A stretch of DNA of 64,000 nucleotides from Doris montereyensis (taxonomy: Eukaryota; Mollusca; Gastropoda; Nudibranchia; Dorididae). Location of the stretch: assembly GCA_037039925.1 (NCBI GenBank), contig JAXRKP010000524.1:115717-179716 (forward strand), written 5' to 3'. This document shows positions 1 through 11,425 of the stretch, in pieces (position 1 is the first letter of the stretch; every line of letters begins with the position of its first letter). Made by a program: the position numbers and the translations under genes. Under the pieces are notes generated by a model. The model was not told where the DNA came from and did not search any database. It saw nothing but the letters and a program-made list of their open reading frames with translations.

Positions 1-396
1 GGGTTCCCAGTGTTTACTCTTTACAGGGCTCTACTCTGACTCCGCTATGCTCAACATGGAGCCTAGACACAGGCTTCCCAGTGTTAACTCTTTACATTTA
101 CAGGGCTCTACTCTGACCCCGCTATGCTCAACATTGAGCCTGGACACAGGGTTTCCAGTGTACACTCTTTACAGGGCTCTAATCTGACTCCGCTATGCTC
201 AACATTGAGCCTGGACACAGGGTTCCCAGTGTGCACTCTTTACAGGACTCTACTCTGACTCCGCTACGCTCAACATGGAGCCTGGACACGGGGTTCCCAG
301 TGTTTACTCTTTACGGGGCTCTACTCTGACTTCGCTATGCTCAACATGGAGCCTGGACATGGGGTTCCCAGTGTGCACTCTTTACACTTACAAGGC
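1..396. repeat. Tandem repeat, 71-77 bp unit, about 5.5 copies
   Basis: Units restart with GGTTCCCAGTGT near 1, 70, 147, 221, 291 and 362. Each contains TTTACAGGGCTCTACTCTGA and CTCAACATGGAGCCTGGACA with a few substitutions. The second unit has a short TTTACA duplication. The array runs off the left edge, so its true size is unknown. Open frames across it have no coding support. Confidence 0.85.
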
Positions 397-477
397 GAGG
401 CGAACGTCGGTGTCAAGCTCGATATCTCTGCGGCCAACTTTTTGTTTTTGTTTTATCTCTTTATTTAGTCCTTTTTT

Positions 478-1612
478 TGTACTTGTTCATAATCTTTCCT
501 ACGGAAATCTAACATCTGTTTCCTATTTTCACGTCCTTGTTCATGGTCATCCCTACAGGACTCTAACATCGTTTTTTTCTTTCTATTTCCACGTCCTTAC
601 CGTGGTCCCTGCGGGATTTTAAGATCCATTTTCTGTTTTCATGTTCTTACCGTGGTACTTACGGGATCCATTTTCCTATTTTCATGTCCTTACTCGCCAT
701 CATTTCTACCAAGCTTTAACATCTACTTTCTATTTTCATGTCCTTACTCGCCATCGTTTCTACCAAGCTTTAACATCTATTTTCTATTTTTCATGTCCTT
801 ACTCGCCATCGTTTCTACCAAGCTTTAACATCTATTTTCTATTTTCATGTCCTTACTCGCCATCGTTTCTACCAAGCTTTAACATCTATTTTCTATTTTC
901 ATCCTTAATTTTCTACCAAGCTTTAACATCTATTTTCTATTTTCATCTCCTTACTCACCATCGTTTCTACCAGGCTTTAATATCTACTTTCTATCTTCAT
1001 TTCCTTACTCGCCATCGTTCCTAACAGGCTTTAACATCTATTTTCTATTTACATGTCCTTACTCACCATCGTTTCTACCAGGCTTTAACATCTACTTTCT
1101 ATTTTCATGTCCTTAATCGCCACCGTTTCTACCAAGCTTTAACATATATTTTCTATTTTCATGTCCTTACTCGCCATCGTTTCTACCAGGCTTTAAACTT
1201 TAACATCTATTTTCTATTTTCATGTCCTTAATCGCCACCGTTTCTACCAAGCTTTAACATCTATTTTCTATTTTCATGTCCTTAATCGCCACCGTTTCTT
1301 CCAAGCTTTAACATCTATTTTCTATTTTCATGTCCTTACTCGCCATCGTTTCTACCAAGTTTTAACATCTATTTTCTATTTTCATGTCCTTAATCGCCAT
1401 CGTTTCTACCAAGTTTTAACATCTATTTTCTATTTTCATGTCCTTACTCGCCATCGTTTCTACCAGGCTTTAACATCCATTTTCTATTTTCATGTCCTTA
1501 CTCGCCATCGTTCCTAACGGCCTTTAACATCTATTTTCTATTTTCATGTCCTTACTCGTCATCGTTCCTAACAGGCTTTAACATCTATTTTCTATTTTCA
1601 TGTCCTCACTCG
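478..1612. repeat. Minisatellite, about 55 bp unit, about 20 copies
   Basis: The unit contains CATGTCCTTACTCGCCATCG, TTTCTACCAAGCTTTAACAT and CTATTTTCTATTTT. The first few units (478-660) are diverged and the rest are nearly uniform, as expected where only the middle of an array is homogenised. One unit near 1190 carries an extra AAACTTTAA. The last copies swap TTTCTACCA for TTCCTAACA. No coding support. Confidence 0.88.
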
Positions 1613-1827
1613 GCAAGACGCTCACTGACGTCTATTATATCAATTTAACACGTGTGGCATGACAGATTAGTAATCATTAATATTAATTGCAATATAATCT
1701 CAATAACTGAACACACTAATAACACGTCGTGTCAACATAATTTAATGAGTCCTAGTATTGACATAATTGAATGTGTCCACTTACGGCCACCTGGTCTACT
1801 ATCATATATTATAATTATGTCTACATA

Positions 1828-2430
<603 letters not shown>

Positions 2431-2757
2431 TTTATATCATAAAAGTTCGTTATGGAAGATTAACCAACCATTTTAAGTGAATCCATGATTTTTCCTGACT
2501 GGGTGGGAGGGAGGTTTCTAATGAATTGTTTCCAATCCCAATATCGATACCCCACACATCGTTTTCATTTGAGGAATTGTCTCATCGGAAGTGACCACCA
2601 CCAACCCCCCCCCTTCCCAGCCCTCCTCCTCGTGTGCATACCTTATCATCACCGTTCATAATACAAACACGTGTGCATCTAAGTCGTAAGATTCGGCCTC
2701 TCCACACTGTTGAATTAAGTATGCAATACTACCGAGTTTTGAAGGGAGAATAGATAT
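2431..2757. other. Spacer with little structure
   Basis: Apart from the family A fragment at 2557-2600 and a C-rich patch near 2600, I see no gene or repeat here. Confidence 0.5.
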
Positions 2758-2768
2758 AAACAAATATA

Positions 2769-2831
<63 letters not shown>

Positions 2832-2906
2832 CTAAATAAATAAATAAATAAACAAACTAATTTTTTAAAATAAACAACTACGTACATAAATAAATAAATA
2901 AATAAA
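2758..2906. repeat. (AAAT)n microsatellite
   Basis: TAAA tetranucleotide run, about 80 bp pure, then interrupted by AACTAAA, AACAAAC and a 40-bp non-repeat patch before a second short run at 2886-2906. Confidence 0.93.
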
Positions 2907-3167
2907 GGTTCCAAACTATATTTTATACATACAAAGTGGATGGTGCGGGAGCAAGAGAACCATATTAATATTATTGCCACCTTAGATAAACTTGAGGGGA
3001 GAAGTAAACAAACAGTCTCGTTCGATGGGTTATGTTATTGTTATTGTTAGAAATGTTAACAAATTCTATACGCCGCATGATTTCAGTTTTCCACCATATC
3101 TATGTTTTCCAATATTCATCTGTTTTTGTGATTTATTTTTTCCATCCGTTTATATCTATATCTCCAT

Positions 3168-3516
3168 ATATTATGAGTTGGTCGATCTTTGTTCGCCAGA
3201 GGCTCTGTTGATAGGCCACTAAAAGTAAACTTCTTTCTTTTTCTCTTTTTTTGGCACGTCAACTTTAAATCACCCCAAGATCGTTTTTGTTTGATGACGT
3301 GCAGTTAAAATAAATTTCATTGTTTTCCCCGTCTTTTTGAGTGTCACTTTCATTCAGCTAGCCCGCCATTTTAAACAGGTTATATACCAGGTAATAAATA
3401 CAGTTGGAATAGTACCTTCGCGCCTACCTGCGTAACCTCATAATTGAATACTACTACTACTAACCCGATCTAACAATCGTACCACCCGGGTGTAACTAAT
3501 AATAATATGCGTGTTT
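3168..3516 (+). mobile_element. Family A element, copy A2
   Basis: Starts at TTATGAGTTGGTCGATCTTT and ends near GGTGTAACTAATAATAATA. Internal landmarks as in A1: GGCTCTGTTGATAGGCCACT, CCCCAAGATCGTTTTTG, CATTGTTTTCCCCGTCTTTT, GCCCGCCATTTTAAACAGG, GTTGGAATAGTACC, CGCCTACCTGCGTAACCTC and CAATCGTACCACCCGGGTG. It is joined head-to-tail to copy A3 with no real spacer. Confidence 0.75.
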
Positions 3517-3664
3517 TACATAATTCTGAGTTGGCCGTTCTATGTTCGCCAATGGCTATGTTGCCAGGCCACTAAGAGTAACCGTACTTTGCACGGGGGT
3601 TTTCAGTGATCCCAAGATGGCGTTTTCATTTGAGTTTGAGGGAGTTTCCTACCAGACGTGACCT

Positions 3665-4290
3665 TATAATTGTTGAAAGATTCCATTGTTTCCCCCGTCT
3701 TTGAGTAGAATTGTTGAAAGATTCCATTGTTTCCCTCCCCTGTCTTTGAGTAGAATTGTTGAAAGATTCCATTGTTTCCCCTCCTGTCTTTGAGTAGAAT
3801 TGTTGAAAGATTCCATTGTTTCCCCTCCCCGTCTTTGTGTAGAATTGTTGAAAGATTCCATTGTTTCCCCTCTCCTCGTCTTTGTGTAGAATTGTTGAAA
3901 GATTCCATTGTTTCCCATCCTCGTCTTTGTGTAGAATTGTTGAAAGATTCCATTGTTTCCCCCCTCGTCTTTGTGTAGAATTGTTGAAAGATTCCATTGT
4001 TTCCCCTCCTCGTCTTTGTGTAGAATTGTTGAAAGATTCCATTGTTTCCCCTCCTCGTCTTTGTGTAGAATTGTTGAAAGATTCCATTGTTTCCCCTCCT
4101 CGTCTTTGTGTAGAATTGTTGAAAGATTCCATTGTTTCCCCTCCTCGTCTTTGTGTAGAATTGTTGAAAGATTCCATTGTTTCCCCTCCTCGTCTTTGTA
4201 GAATTGTTGAAAGATTCCATTGTTTTCCCGTCTTTAGTGAATTATTTGAAAGATTCCATTGTTTCCCTCCGTCTTCTTTGAGTAAAATTG
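3665..4290. repeat. Minisatellite, 45 bp unit, about 14 copies, derived from family A
   Basis: The unit contains AGAATTGTTGAAAGATTCCA, TTGTTTCCCCTCC and TCGTCTTTGTGT. The central copies (3930-4190) are nearly identical and the edges diverge. The sequence matches the AATTATTGAAAATTTCATTG and CCCCGTCTTTGA stretch found once in other family A copies. A 45-bp unit (divisible by three) opens long frames on both strands; these are not genes. Confidence 0.9.
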
Positions 4291-4324
4291 TTCATCACCC
4301 TAGTCGCCGTTTTACACAGGTTTT

Positions 4325-4640
4325 ATCACTCAAAGTGGCGTCGGTGACCGAGCGGTTAGGCTGCCGGACTGAGGAATGAGGTCCCAGGTTTCCCTAGCCC
4401 CGCCATGTTCGACTTTGTGTTCCTGGGAAAGACACTTAACACGTAATTGTTTCCCCAACTCCCGAGGTGCAAATGGGTACAAACACTGGCTTGGGAGTAA
4501 AAACATGCGTCAGACTAGCGTCCCTCCAGTAGGTGATTATTGTCAATTGTTCCGCTTCCCGATACAGAAACCAGGATTGCTCTTCCTTAATAGCCTTAAA
4601 GAAATTTTTACTTTGTCATTAAAAACTTGGAATAGTGAAG
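4325..4640 (+). mobile_element. SINE1, tRNA-derived SINE
   Basis: The head is tRNA-like: GGTGACCGAGCGGTTAGGCT reads as an RNA polymerase III A box region, and GGTCCCAGGTTTCCCTAGCC stands at the B box position, mutated from GGTTCGAGACC. The body has TTCCTGGGAAAGACACTTAA, GGTGCAAATGGGTACA, TTGGGAGTAAAAAC and GTGATTATTGTCAATTGTTC, shared with the copies at 15459 and 30478. It is inserted inside family A copy A3. Confidence 0.82.
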
Positions 4641-5703
4641 GCGGCCTACCGCTCCACGCCTACATACATGTGTGTCTTAGTAGTATTGCCCTCTTTATCA
4701 TTAAAAACTTGAACTAGTAGTAGTATGAATTGCTGACGCCTACCTGTGTCCATTGTTTATTGCCCACTTTATCATTAAAAACTTGGAATAGTAGTAGTAG
4801 TAGTACTCCCACTGCTCACGCTCACCTGTGTGGCCTTAGTAGTATTGCCACTTTATCATTAACAACTTGGAATAGTAGTAAAGTAGTACTTTGACGCCTA
4901 CCTGTTGGCCTTAGTAGTATTGCCCACTTTATCATTAACAACTTGGAATAGTAGTAGTAGTAGTACTCCCATTGTTTCCCTGTGTGGCCTTAGTAGTATT
5001 GCCCACTTTATCATTAACAACTTGGAATAGTAGTAGTAGTTTAGGCCTACCACTCACTTTAAAAGAATATTCAATTGCCCACTTTGTCATTTAGTAGTAG
5101 TAGGCCTACTGCTCCGATTATCTGTGTGGCCTTAGCAGTATTGCCCACTTTATCATTAACAACTTGGAATAGTAGTAGTAGTAGTAGTACTCCCACCGCT
5201 CACGCCTACCTGTGTGGCCATATTAGTACTGCCCACTTTATCATTAACAACTTGGAATAGTAGTAGTAGGCCTACCACTCACGTCTACCTGTCTGGCCAT
5301 ATTAGTATTGCCCACTTTATCATTAAAAACTTGGAATAGTAGTAGTAGGCCTGCTCACGACCTGCGTGGCCTTAGTAGTATTGCCCACTTTATCATTAAA
5401 AACTTGGAATGTACTCCCACTTCACGCCTACCTGTGTGGCCATATTAGTACTGTATTAGTACTGACTTTATCATTAACAACTTGGAATAGTAGTAGTAGG
5501 CCTACCACTCACGCCTACCTGTCTGGCCATATTAGTATTGCCCACTTTATCATTAAAAACTTGGGAATAGTAGTAGTACACCCACCGCTCACGCCTACCT
5601 GTGTGGCTTTAGTAGTACTGCCCACTTTATCATTAAAAACTTGGAATAGTAGTAGTAGTAGTAGTAGTAGGCAGGATATAGTAGTAGAAGTAGTAGTAGT
5701 AGT

Positions 5704-5792
<89 letters not shown>

Positions 5793-6112
5793 AGTAGTAG
5801 CTCAGTATAGCCTTACTCTGTGTGGCCATATTAGTACTGCCCACTTTATCATTAAAAACTTGGAATAGTAGTGGTAGTAGTTAGGCCTACCGCTCACGCC
5901 TACCTGTGTGGCCATATTAGTACTGCCCACTTTATCATTAAAAACTTGGAATAGTAGTAGTAGGCCTACCACTCACGCCTACCTGTGTGGCCATATTAGT
6001 ACTGCCCACTTTATCATTAAAAACTTGGAATAGTAGTAGTAGTAAGCCTACCACTCACGCCTACCTGTGTAGCCTTAGTATTACTGCCCACTTTATCATT
6101 AAAAACTTGGAA

Positions 6113-6198
<86 letters not shown>

Positions 6199-6430
6199 TG
6201 CTTAGTACTATGGAATAGTAGTAGTAGGCCTACCGCTCACGCCTACCTGTGTGGCCATTTAGTACTGCCCACTTTATCATTAGAAACTTGGAATAGTAGT
6301 AGTAGTAAGCCTACCACTCACGCCTACCTGTGTAGCCTTAGTAGTATTGTCCCACTTTATCATTAAAAACTTGGAAAAGTAGTAGTACTCCCACCGCTCA
6401 CGCGTACCTGTGTGGCTTTAGTAGTACTAC
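4600..6430. repeat. Compound minisatellite, 75-95 bp unit with embedded (TAG)n
   Basis: About 20 units built from GCCCACTTTATCATTAAAAA, CTTGGAATAGTAGTAG, GGCCTACCGCTCACGCC and TACCTGTGTGGCC. The TAG run inside the unit varies from 2 copies to more than 20 (5700-5790 and 6113-6198). The CTTGGAATAGTA plus CACGCCTACCTGTGT core matches one box of family A. Runs of serine or leucine in translated frames come from the TAG repeat only. Confidence 0.88.
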
Positions 6431-6467
6431 CCGGAGTGTTACCTACGACGGTTGGAGTATAATTATT

Positions 6468-6680
6468 CCCCTGGTCCAGGTAGGTGGATCGACACCTAGT
6501 CCCGTCGGAGACGGACGATAAAAAAAGGAGGTCCGTGTGCAGATTTACAACACTCTGTGCACGCTAAAGGTAATCTCTTGACCTAGAGCTGTTTACAAGG
6601 CAGTCCGGGCGAAATCGTTTTTAAAATCCTCCTATCCGAACCCCTGGGGATCACCTTAGTTGTGGACGACGATTTTGATT
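6468..6680 (+). mobile_element. SINE2 tail fragment, left arm of an inverted pair
   Basis: Carries the SINE2 body in + orientation: CCAGGTAGGTGGATCGACAC, CGTCGGAGACGGACGATAA, ACAACACTCTGTGCACG, GGCAGTCCGGGCGAAAT and ATCACCTTAGTTGTGGACG. The tRNA-like head is missing. It faces the next copy tail-to-tail. Confidence 0.82.
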
Positions 6681-6689
6681 TTTTTTTAA

Positions 6690-7012
6690 ATTTTGATTTT
6701 ACCCACATCCACGACTAAGGTGATCTCGGGGTTTTTGGTAGGATTTTTAATTTGCCCGGACTGCCCTGTAAACAGCCAAAGGGTCTTTAACGTGTGTAAG
6801 AGTGTTTTGTGATCTGCACACGGGGCCTTTTTATTGTCCGTCTCTGATGGGACTAGGTGTCGACCCGCCTACCTGGCCGGGGGTGGGGGGGTGGGGAGGT
6901 AGATGTTGATCGAAAAAATCGAGAATATTTTTCAAGCGTCGGCGGGGCTCGAACCCAAAACCTTCTGTTGAAGAGGCCGACACCTTGCCTCTGGACTACC
7001 GATTCCCCGTGG
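6690..7012 (-). mobile_element. SINE2, full copy, right arm of an inverted pair
   Basis: Read on -, a tRNA-like head (GTAGTCCAGAGGCAAGGTGT, then GGGTTCGAGCCCCGCC with a good B box) is followed by the SINE2 body: the GACGGACAATAA region, AGAGTGTT, GGCTGTTTACAGGGCAGTCC, and a tail of GATCACCTTAGTCGTGGATG ending in GGGTAAAATCAAAA. This is one of the most complete SINE2 copies in the window and defines the family head. Confidence 0.87.
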
Positions 7013-7044
7013 ACGTCGGTAAATGAAATCAAACATAAAAAATA

Positions 7045-7381
7045 CAAGCATGTAACACACCGGGTCATACCAAAAACGATTTTTTTTATAATTATTAAAT
7101 CGAGTCAGAATTCGATGTCGAGGTTACACAGCTAAGCGTGATCGGTACTATTCCAACTTTTTAATTATACAGCCTGTTCAAAATGGCGGCTTAGATGAAT
7201 GAAAATTATATTCAAAGACAGGGAAACAATGAAAGTTTCAATAATCAAATATCACGTCTGGTAGAAAACTTTCTAAGTGAAAGCAATCTTGGAATCATTT
7301 AGTACCTACATGCAAAATATGGTTACTCTAAATGGCCTGGCAACAGAGCCTTTGGCGAATAAACAAAGACCAACTCCTAAT

Positions 7382-7384
<3 letters not shown>
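7045..7384 (-). mobile_element. Family A element, copy A4
   Basis: Inverted copy. On + it reads ACACACCGGGTCATACC (right end), TCGATGTCGAGGTTACACAG, GGTACTATTCCAACTTTTTA, TGTTCAAAATGGCGGCTTAG, GGGAAACAATGAAAGTTTCA, CACGTCTGGTAGAAAACTTT, CAATCTTGGAATCATTTAG, GGCCTGGCAACAGAGCC and GACCAACTCCTAATTAT (left end). The left end abuts an (AT)n run. Confidence 0.77.

Positions 7385-7455
<71 letters not shown>
7385..7455. repeat. (AT)n microsatellite
   Basis: About 70 bp of perfect AT between the left end of family A copy A4 and the first unit of a tandem duplication. Confidence 0.95.
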
Positions 7456-7459
<4 letters not shown>

Positions 7460-7836
7460 TGTATATCTCAAACTTTGACAAACTCTGACCGGTCTAATCT
7501 CAGGAACCACAGCACACACAACCGCCATATTTCACATGTAGGTTTCAAATAGCCTGCTTTAGGTTCTTAGCAAATAAACTTATGAGTCAAATCAATATTT
7601 TAATTGATTGGGAAAAGATTGTTTTGCCTGCGACCCTCGAAACCTTTTTGGTGCTGTTGTTACTCATTCCTTCACTTCCGGTCATTAGATATGTAATGAA
7701 AAGCCCGCCTATCTAAGTGTCGAATACACCGGTACTTTATATCACCCTGTACCCGCTAACCTATTGTGTAGTTCATCCTTTAAAAAAAAACAATGTGGTA
7801 ACAGAATAATCATAATCATCATAGTCTACGTGCATA

Positions 7837-7838
<2 letters not shown>
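7456..7838. repeat. Tandem duplication, unit 1 (about 380 bp)
   Basis: Matches 7925-8310 through nearly its whole length: ATCTCAAACTTTGAC, GGTCTAATCTCAGGAA, TTTCAAATAGCCTGCTTTAG, TTGATTGGGAAAAGATTGTT, CATTCCTTCACTTCCGGTCA, TGAAAAGCCCGCCTA, GTACTTTATATCACCCTG, ATAATCATAATCATCAT. Small indels and substitutions show an old duplication. No coding support. Confidence 0.85.
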
Positions 7839-7874
<36 letters not shown>

Positions 7875-7924
7875 AATATATATAACTTTATATGAATAGA
7901 AAATATAATATACAATATATAACT
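7839..7924. repeat. (TA)n and AT-rich joint between duplicate units
   Basis: About 30 bp of TA, then AT-rich sequence. With the AT runs at 7385 and 8311 it gives the order AT-unit-AT-unit-AT, which suggests duplication by unequal exchange between AT tracts. Confidence 0.85.
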
Positions 7925-8310
7925 GTTTATCTCTGTAATCTCAAACTTTGACCGCTCTAATCTCAGGAAACAGTGTACCCACAGCTTCCATATTTCGCAT
8001 GTAGATTTCAAATAGCCTGCTTTAGGTTCTTTGCAAATAATCTCTTAGGTCAAATCAGTATTATAATTGATTGGGAAAAGATTGTTTTGCCTGCGGTCCA
8101 CGAAACTTGTCATTGTTATTGTTACTCATTCCTTCAGTTCCGGTCATTCGATCTGCAATGAAAAGCCCGCCTAACCCAAGTATCGAATACGGTATCGGTA
8201 CTTTATATCACCCTGCACCAATTGCATAGTATGTAGTTTATCATTAACAAAAAAAAAGTGTGGTAAAAAGAGTCATCATAATCATCATTGCCTACGGGCA
8301 TGCTCGTGTG
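7925..8310. repeat. Tandem duplication, unit 2 (about 385 bp)
   Basis: Second copy of the unit at 7456-7838, sharing all its landmarks, with a few private changes (CTTGTCATTGTTATTGTT for the CTTTTTGGTGCTGTTGTT segment). Followed by an (AT)n run. Confidence 0.85.
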
Positions 8311-8329
8311 AATATATACATATATATAT

Positions 8330-8406
<77 letters not shown>
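8311..8406. repeat. (AT)n microsatellite
   Basis: About 95 bp of TA/AT with one GATA interruption near 8331. Confidence 0.95.
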
Positions 8407-8412
<6 letters not shown>

Positions 8413-8499
8413 GTGCAATAATGTTTAAATTTCTTAGTGTCAATGTTTACTATGATAATTTCCCCAGATGCAGTGCATCAAAGACAAATAGGACGATCA

Positions 8500-8770
8500 A
8501 TATGCCAGCATCAGCCACTTACTGCACAGCAGTGGTAGCCTCATAACATATCTACCATTGACGATCCGGTCGTCTGTGATATTCCCTACCTCCCTCTCAG
8601 GAAAACAAGGACCTGAAATGGCATTGCAAGCCCGGTAGCAACAATGAGAAGAGAAATACAAATGACTAGACAGAGAAGAAAAATATTTGACCACCAATAG
8701 AATCGAACCCGCGACCTCCGCGTGGGCATTCATCGCCGTGAAACGAGATAACACGTCCAACCATGCTCAC
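8500..8770 (-). mobile_element. Candidate third tRNA-derived SINE
   Basis: On -, 8685-8770 looks like a worn tRNA: GTGAGCATGGTTGGACGTGT could supply an A box, and GGTCGCGGGTTCGATTCTAT carries a B box (GGTTCGATTC). A body with no resemblance to SINE1 or SINE2 follows to about 8500. Only one copy is in the window, so family status rests on the tRNA-like head alone. Confidence 0.4.
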
Positions 8771-8879
8771 TTCTTCTACGCGCTCGTTGCGAGGCGAGGC
8801 GATGGGTGCCGACGAGAAGGCCGACCTTTCTTTCTTTCTCTCTTTCTTTATCACTTGCCATTCTACATTTCGGTGTATG

Positions 8880-9510
8880 GATTCAGTCGTCCGAGAGGAT
8901 TTTTCTCCAGGATGCCCTGTCCTGGCATTTTCCGTTCCTTCCCAAAAAAAAGGTTAAATTTATATGCTTCAATGCCTCGTTTACATTCTCTTCCCACTTT
9001 CTCCGATGTCTGCCTTTTAGTGTTTTACCTTGGACTTTAGCACTGTATACTGATATAGCTATTCTATTGTCATTCATTATGCTTACATGACCAAGCGTTT
9101 CAATTGACTTGTTTCTCTCTTAGTTTTTATGTTATGCCATCTGCTTTGGTTTGATCTCTTATTGTTGTGTTTCTGATTTTGTCTCTTAGTTTTTAAGTTA
9201 TGCCATCTGCTTTGGTTTGATCTCTTATTGCTGTGTTTCTGATTTTGTCTCCTTTACTTTTCCCTACTAATTTTCTTAGATATTTCATTTCAGCTGCCTA
9301 TACTCTACTGTATTCTCTACTGTCTAAGGTCCAGGTTTCGCTGCCATAGAGGACAGTATGACAATAAACCGTGTTGTATACTGCCATTTTGGTTTTTGTT
9401 GACAATTCTTGTTTACCTACAAATGCCTTTCCTAGATGTTTGTTTCTACAGGGCTTCAATGTTTCGTTTGATGCTGTCGCTTGTGTTCAGAAAAAGTTTC
9501 TTCTAAGTTT
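8880..9510 (-). pseudogene. RTE-like LINE reverse transcriptase, C-terminal relic
   Basis: Reading - from about 9510 down, broken frames show motifs of the C-terminal part of RTE-type endonuclease-reverse transcriptases: LYGSETWTLDSR, AAEMKYLRKLVG, GDKIRNTAIRDQTKADGI, then MNDNRIAISVYSAKV, KGRHRRKWEENVNEAL and CQDRASWRKIL just before a stop at 8883. The endonuclease and the palm domain with its catalytic aspartates are absent, as usual for a 5'-truncated LINE. A 65-bp segment is tandemly duplicated at 9117-9246, adding a frame break. Family assignment is by recognition of these motifs; a related clade is possible. Confidence 0.7.
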
Positions 9511-9717
9511 GTTCATCGCCACTTGAGAAAGATGTTTCCTATGTTGGGTGTTCTTTTTGTCTCAAAATAATGATTGCTGACCCTGCTTTTTCCCCCCTTC
9601 ACAATTTTTTTGTTCCAACAGCATTCACGTTGTCTGCTAAGTGTCGTGTATTCTCTTTTCTCAATGTTTACACGTAAGTTATAATAACTCTTTAGTATCA
9701 GTATGTTGTTTTGTTTT

Positions 9718-9768
9718 TTGGTTTTTTTTTTTTTTTTTTTTTTTTGTTGTTTTTTTTGGGGGGGGGGA
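9718..9768. repeat. Poly-T tract followed by a G run
   Basis: About 25 T, TGTTG, 8 T, then 9 G. Possibly a degraded retroelement poly-A tail in - orientation; no element body was recognised beside it. Confidence 0.7.
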
Positions 9769-9954
9769 CTATGGTCGACACCAACAAAGTTGAACACTAT
9801 GAAGTGTTACCATGACAATAGGTTAGAGAAAATTAGACTCAGACCATGCAAGTCCCCAACATTTCCAGAAGAAGAAAAAAATCTTAAGGCGTGTGTGCAC
9901 AACGATCCACAGGCATGGAGGTATTTTCTCGGTCGTTATAACTAATACTAATAT

Positions 9955-10470
9955 AACTCGCACAATTCTGAGTTGGTCGTTATAACTAATACTAATATAA
10001 CTCGCACAATTCTGAGTTGGTCGTTATAACTAATACTAATATAACTCGCACAATTCTGAGTTGGTCGTTATAACTAATATTCTAATATAACTCGCACAAT
10101 TCTGAGTTGGTCGTTATAACTAATACTAATATAACTCGCACAATTCTGAGTTGGTCGTTCTGTGCGCATCAACGGCCCTGTTGTCAGGCCATTAAGAGTA
10201 ACCATAATATATGTACCCGTATTTTTTTAAACGATCTCAAGATCGTTTTCATTTGAAGTTTTTCTACCGGAAGTGACGTTTAATAAAGGACAATTTCATG
10301 ATTTACACGTCTTTGACTAGAATCTCCATTCACCTAAGCCGCCATTTTAAAACAAGATTCATTATTTTTTTAAACTTGAAGTAACACCTTTAACTTTAAG
10401 CCAACGTCAGTATCGAATACTGACTCCATCTAATAATCGTACTTGGTATCACCCGGGGTATAACATAGTT
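9955..10470 (+). mobile_element. Family A element, copy A5, with left end tandemly repeated
   Basis: The left end is present about five times as a 44-bp repeat (AATTCTGAGTTGGTCGTTAT, AACTAATACTAATATAACTC) before the element continues at 10145: GGCCCTGTTGTCAGGCCATT, CGATCTCAAGATCGTTTTCA, CTACCGGAAGTGACGTTTAA, ACACGTCTTTGACTAGAA, CACCTAAGCCGCCATTTTAA, TAATCGTACTTGGTATCACC, GGGGTATAACAT. It keeps the best version of the ETS/CRE-like box (CCGGAAGTGACGT). No ORF. Confidence 0.8.
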
Positions 10471-10479
10471 CTAACAAAG

Positions 10480-11425
<946 letters not shown>

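Larger units (their letters stand above)
3517..6450 (+). mobile_element. Family A element A3, expanded about eightfold by internal tandem repeats and a SINE
   Basis: The left quarter is ordinary family A: CATAATTCTGAGTTGGCCGT, GGCTATGTTGCCAGGCCACT, GATCCCAAGATGGCG, CCTACCAGACGTGACC. The TTGTTGAAAGATTCCATTG block is then repeated about 14 times (3665-4290). The centre follows (CACCCTAGTCGCCGTTTTAC, 4300-4320). A SINE1 copy sits at 4330-4620. The next family A box, ATTAAAAACTTGGAATAGT plus GCCTACCTGTGTGGCC, is then repeated about 20 times (to 6430). The right end, TACTACCCGGAGTGTTACC, closes the element. A normal copy is 330-370 bp. Order and orientation of all blocks agree with one nested, expanded insertion; the right-end match is the weakest part. 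Confidence 0.65.

Noticed and set aside
641..1024. 127-codon frame rich in FYQALTSTFYFHVL repeats
   Set aside because: Inside the 55-bp minisatellite; no domain and the frame is lost where unit length changes.
1..1612. CRISPR-like regular repeats
   Set aside because: The repeats are directly adjacent with no unique spacers and the genome is animal; ordinary minisatellites.
3603..4379. Repeated NNGIFQQFYTKTRRG and RIVERFHCFPSSSLC peptide frames
   Set aside because: 45-bp minisatellite divisible by three, open in several frames, derived from a non-coding interspersed element.
8687..8770. A genuine tRNA gene on -
   Set aside because: The T-arm does not pair (GCGGG against CTATT) and a SINE-like body follows, so a tRNA-derived relic is more likely.
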